From NCBI GenBank assembly GCA_007693335.1, contig REDU01000101.1, positions 1-34,420 on the forward strand: a stretch of 34,420 bases of DNA, in the 5' to 3' direction. Below the pieces are notes generated by a model. The model searched no databases. It had not been told where the DNA came from and saw nothing but the letters and a program-made list of their open reading frames with translations. How positions within the stretch are numbered: the first letter of the stretch is position 1; the number at the start of each line of letters is the position of its first letter. This document shows positions 32,036 to 34,420 of this stretch, piece after piece. The position numbers and the translations under genes are program-made. This DNA is from Ilumatobacter sp. (lineage in GTDB: Bacteria > Actinomycetota > Acidimicrobiia > Acidimicrobiales > Ilumatobacteraceae).

Positions 32036-32041
32036 AGCGTA
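32036..32041 (-). promoter_or_regulatory. -10 hexamer TACGCT before gpsA
   Basis: On the minus strand TACGCT ends 6 bases before the ATG at 32029. It fixes the shorter gpsA start if the message is leaderless. Confidence 0.5.
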
Positions 32042-32077
32042 CGCAGCTCGCACCCCTCCGACGGGCGCCTCTGCTCC

Positions 32078-32083
32078 TACAGT
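32078..32083 (+). promoter_or_regulatory. -10 hexamer TACAGT before cofC
   Basis: TACAGT ends 8 bases before GTG 32092 and 5 before GTG 32089, so 32092 fits the spacing seen elsewhere in the window. Confidence 0.45.
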
Positions 32084-32091
32084 GCTGGGTG

Positions 32092-32808
32092 GTGAGCCGC
32101 ACCGACCACATCGACCGCACCGGGCACATCGACCGCACGGTCACCATCGACCGCAGCGGGCACGACCACGGCTCCGATCAGGTGGCCGTGCTGGTGCCCG
32201 TCAAGTCGTTCGGCGCGGCCAAGGCGCGGCTCACGAGCTCGGTGTCACCCGACGCCCGCCGCGCGCTCGCCCGCTGGATGGCAGGTCGGGTGGTGGCCGC
32301 CGCTGCCCCGCTGCCCGTGTTCGTGGCATGCGACGACGACGAGGTGGCCGAATGGGCCGATGGTCTCGGTGCCGCGGTGCTGTGGAGCCCTGGACTCGGT
32401 CTGAACGGCGCCGTCGACGATGGGGTGGCGACGATGGCCGGCAAGGGGATCGACCACGTGGTGATCAGCCACGGCGATCTCCCCCTCGCCACATCGCTGG
32501 CCGACGTGGCACGACCCGACACGGTCGTGCTGGTTCCCGATCGTCGCCGTGACGGCACCAACGTGCTGGCCCGTCCCACGGCGATCGACCTCCCCGCCTC
32601 GTACGGCGCCGGATCGTTCGGTCGACACCTCCGGCACGCGATGCGGGCCGACGTGGCCGTGATGGTGCGCATCGACGCCGAGCTCTCCCTCGACCTCGAC
32701 ACCGTACGCGACCTCCACCACCCGATGGTGTGGCCGCACGTGCGCGCCATCGTCGAACAGCACCGGACCGACCAGGAGCGGACCGACCAGGGGCACCCGA
32801 GCCGATGA
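32092..32808 (+). CDS. cofC: F420 biosynthesis guanylyltransferase (CofC/FbiD)
   Basis: A 238-residue nucleotidyltransferase that guanylylates 2-phospholactate or phosphoenolpyruvate in coenzyme F420 synthesis. The catalytic fold is marked by VAVLVPVKSFGAAKARLTS (the G-A-A-K-x-R-L motif), GLGLNGAVDDGV, VISHGDLPLA (metal site) and VPDRRRDGTNVLA. The first 30 residues are an extension made of three rough repeats of (G)HIDRT, and the C-terminus has two TDQ units; both are unusual. The start is taken from promoter spacing. The stop overlaps the PIG-L gene as ATGA. Confidence 0.88.
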   Translation: MSRTDHIDRTGHIDRTVTIDRSGHDHGSDQVAVLVPVKSFGAAKARLTSSVSPDARRALARWMAGRVVAAAAPLPVFVACDDDEVAEWADGLGAAVLWSPGLGLNGAVDDGVATMAGKGIDHVVISHGDLPLATSLADVARPDTVVLVPDRRRDGTNVLARPTAIDLPASYGAGSFGRHLRHAMRADVAVMVRIDAELSLDLDTVRDLHHPMVWPHVRAIVEQHRTDQERTDQGHPSR

Positions 32809-33587
32809 GCGCGAGCGAGCCCGGACAACCGCCGGTACCGGCCGGCGTCACCCACCCGTCCGCATGGAGCCGCGAGCTCGAGGTCCCCGGGTCGGCATTG
32901 GCCATCGGCGCCCACCCCGACGACGTCGAGTTCGGCGCCGGCGGCACCCTCGCGAAGTGGGCGGCGGCCGGCTGCGTGGTGCACCATCTCGTGTGCACCG
33001 ACGGATCGAAGGGCACGTGGGACGTCGACGCCGACCTGCCCGCACTCATCGCCCGGCGCCAGGACGAGCAGCGCAAGGCCGCCCGCCGCCTGGCGGGCCA
33101 GAACGCCGGGCAGGTGCGCTTCCTCGGCGTGGCCGACGGGCACCTCGAGGACACGATGGAGCTCCGCAGCGAGATGGCCAGGGTGATCCGCGAGTTGCAG
33201 CCCGAGGTCGTGCTCGGACACGACCCGTGGAAGCGTTACCGCCTCCACCCCGACCACCGGGCGGCCGGCTTCCTCACCTGTGATGCCGTGGTGGCGGCCC
33301 GAGATCCCCACTTCTTCCCCGATCACGGCCTCGAGGCACATCGCCCACGGTCGATCCTGCTGTGGGAAGCCGACGAGCCGAACCACGTCGAGAACGTGAG
33401 CGCGACCCTGCCCGCCAAGCTCGATGCCCTCGACGCCCACGAGAGCCAGTTCGAATCGACCATGAAAGCCTCCCACCACGCCGATCTCGACGCCTTCCAC
33501 GACCGCATCACTCGCCGACTCGCCACCCTCGGCGAGCCGCACGGCTACGCGGCCGCCGAGATCTTCCACCTCATCGTCGACGTCTGA
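32805..33587 (+). CDS. PIG-L/LmbE-family deacetylase
   Basis: A 260-residue zinc-dependent N-acetylglucosaminyl deacetylase-like enzyme. Metal and catalytic residues are in AIGAHPDDVEFGAGGT (His37, Asp39, Asp40) and RLHPDHRAAG (His148, His151). CTDGSKGTWD and RFLGVADGHLEDT are family stretches. Family members include MshB (mycothiol precursor deacetylase) and Mca (mycothiol conjugate amidase); with 260 residues and these motifs it could be either type or act on another sugar amide. It is translationally coupled to cofC; whether they share a pathway is not known. Confidence 0.88.
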   Translation: MSASEPGQPPVPAGVTHPSAWSRELEVPGSALAIGAHPDDVEFGAGGTLAKWAAAGCVVHHLVCTDGSKGTWDVDADLPALIARRQDEQRKAARRLAGQNAGQVRFLGVADGHLEDTMELRSEMARVIRELQPEVVLGHDPWKRYRLHPDHRAAGFLTCDAVVAARDPHFFPDHGLEAHRPRSILLWEADEPNHVENVSATLPAKLDALDAHESQFESTMKASHHADLDAFHDRITRRLATLGEPHGYAAAEIFHLIVDV

Positions 33588-33605
33588 CCACCCGTCGACG
33601 CCGCC

Positions 33606-34367
33606 TCAGGACAGCGGAGCGCGACCGGGGCCGGCATCACCGGCGAAGGCCTGGGCGATCGACATCCACTCGGAGGCCGCGTCGCCCTGGATGACGAGCG
33701 CAGTGTCGTCGACGTGGCGCCGCTGCGTCACGAGCAGGCAGAAGTCGAGTGCGGATCCCGTCACCCGGTCGGAGGCAGCAGGGTCACCCCACTCCCAACG
33801 TTCGCCGTCGGGTGCGTCGAGCCCCACGTGGATCTCGGCGTCGGGCATCGCGCGCTGGTTCACCGCGTAGCTGAACGGGCGGGCGCGCACCCCGATGTGG
33901 GCGACGTGCTTCAGACGCTCGGTGGCCGGCCGCTCCACACCGACCGCGTCCGCGACGTCTTGGCCGTGGGCCCACGTCTCCATGAGACGAGCCGTGATGA
34001 ACGATCGGGCACCCATGGCCGGGCCGTACCAGGGAACCCTGGTGGACGGATCGACGGTGCGGGCGTGATCGATCAGCGCCGATCGGTCGCGCCGCCACGA
34101 CTGGTGCAGCTCCGTCGGGGTGATGCTTCGACCGGGCTCGATCGAGGCGTCGATGCCCCGTTCGAGGAGGACGACCGCGTCGGCGGCGAACGCCTCGGCG
34201 TCGGTCAGCGCCAGCAGCGCGCGCTGGTCGAAGAACCAGAGGTGGCTGACGGTGTCACGGATCGACCACCCCTCGGCCGGGGTGGGAGCGTCCCAGTCGG
34301 TGGCGGCCTCGAGCACGAGATCGAGCGCCGCGTGTTCGGCGGCCAGGTCGTCACACAACGTCTGCAT
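33606..34367 (-). CDS. TIGR03084-type DinB-fold metal-binding protein
   Basis: A 253-residue protein of the mycothiol-dependent maleylpyruvate isomerase/DinB superfamily. The N-terminal four-helix bundle has likely metal ligands His42 in DTVSHLWFFD and Glu130, His134 and Asp137 in METWAHGQDVADA. The C-terminal domain ends in LCLLV-like TGSALDFCLLVTQRRH, as in TIGR03084 proteins. Such proteins may use mycothiol as a cofactor; the substrate is unknown. ATG 34367 gives a normal N-terminus; a CAGACT hexamer 7 bases upstream is a weak -10. The last 53 bases of the window hold nothing that I recognise. Confidence 0.85.
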   Translation of the reverse strand: MQTLCDDLAAEHAALDLVLEAATDWDAPTPAEGWSIRDTVSHLWFFDQRALLALTDAEAFAADAVVLLERGIDASIEPGRSITPTELHQSWRRDRSALIDHARTVDPSTRVPWYGPAMGARSFITARLMETWAHGQDVADAVGVERPATERLKHVAHIGVRARPFSYAVNQRAMPDAEIHVGLDAPDGERWEWGDPAASDRVTGSALDFCLLVTQRRHVDDTALVIQGDAASEWMSIAQAFAGDAGPGRAPLS

Positions 34368-34420
34368 GCCGATCAGTCTGTCGACGGCACCAACGACACG
34401 ACGACCCGCACGCGAACGGG

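Noticed and set aside
1..34420. tRNA, rRNA, riboswitch, insertion sequence or prophage genes
   Set aside because: I looked in the intergenic gaps and saw no cloverleaf, rRNA-like, known riboswitch or transposase/integrase sequence. A covariance-model search would settle the RNA part.

Overview
The window is a continuous piece of a GC-rich (about 70 percent by eye) actinobacterial chromosome with densely packed genes, frequent GTG starts and ATGA overlaps. The protein set (F420-pathway CofC, mycobacterial-type zinc-free ribosomal proteins, SelD, TIGR03084-type protein, many single acyl-CoA dehydrogenases) suggests class Acidimicrobiia, perhaps an Ilumatobacter relative. That placement is an inference from gene character only. 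There is no rRNA, tRNA, transposase, phage gene or CRISPR array, and no gene-free stretch longer than 300 bases.

Layout. 1-2133: the end of a degenerate class III cyclase-like protein and an acyl-CoA dehydrogenase. 2209-10074, all on the minus strand: rhomboid protease, SWIM zinc-finger protein, DUF5691-like protein, then (behind its own promoter) MoxR-type AAA ATPase, DUF5682-like protein and von Willebrand A protein. This is a MoxR/VWA chaperone-type module with uncharacterised partners and is the least understood system here. 10156-11546: an MFS transporter and a 56-residue membrane peptide.

11567-22863 is a zinc-homeostasis island: Zur, a leaderless small protein, a COG0523 (CobW-like) GTPase, an FAD-dependent oxidoreductase, an SmtB-type zinc sensor overlapping a histidine-rich protein, a WD40-like propeller co-transcribed with a COG0523 protein that has lost its P-loop, the zinc-free paralogues of L28, L33 and L31, a lipoprotein, and a split ZnuC / ZnuA-ZnuB importer. 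A shared near-palindromic 14-base motif (core GAATGAKTC) lies in all three divergent promoters of this island and is a good candidate Zur operator.

22864-34420: cystathionine beta-synthase, a cystathionine gamma-synthase/lyase, OtsA and OtsB in one tight operon; RNase HII and SelD; GpsA with an unknown partner; CofC with a PIG-L deacetylase; and a TIGR03084-type DinB-fold protein.

Two themes cut across the window. First, many first genes have a TANNNT hexamer ending 6-8 bases before the start codon, which implies widespread leaderless transcription. Second, short interspersed non-coding repeats occupy many intergenic gaps: a 50-base family (3 copies), a 49-51-base family (6 copies, five of them inside the zinc island) and a third family at 22901 and 29731. 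The first two share sequence blocks at matching positions and may have a common origin.
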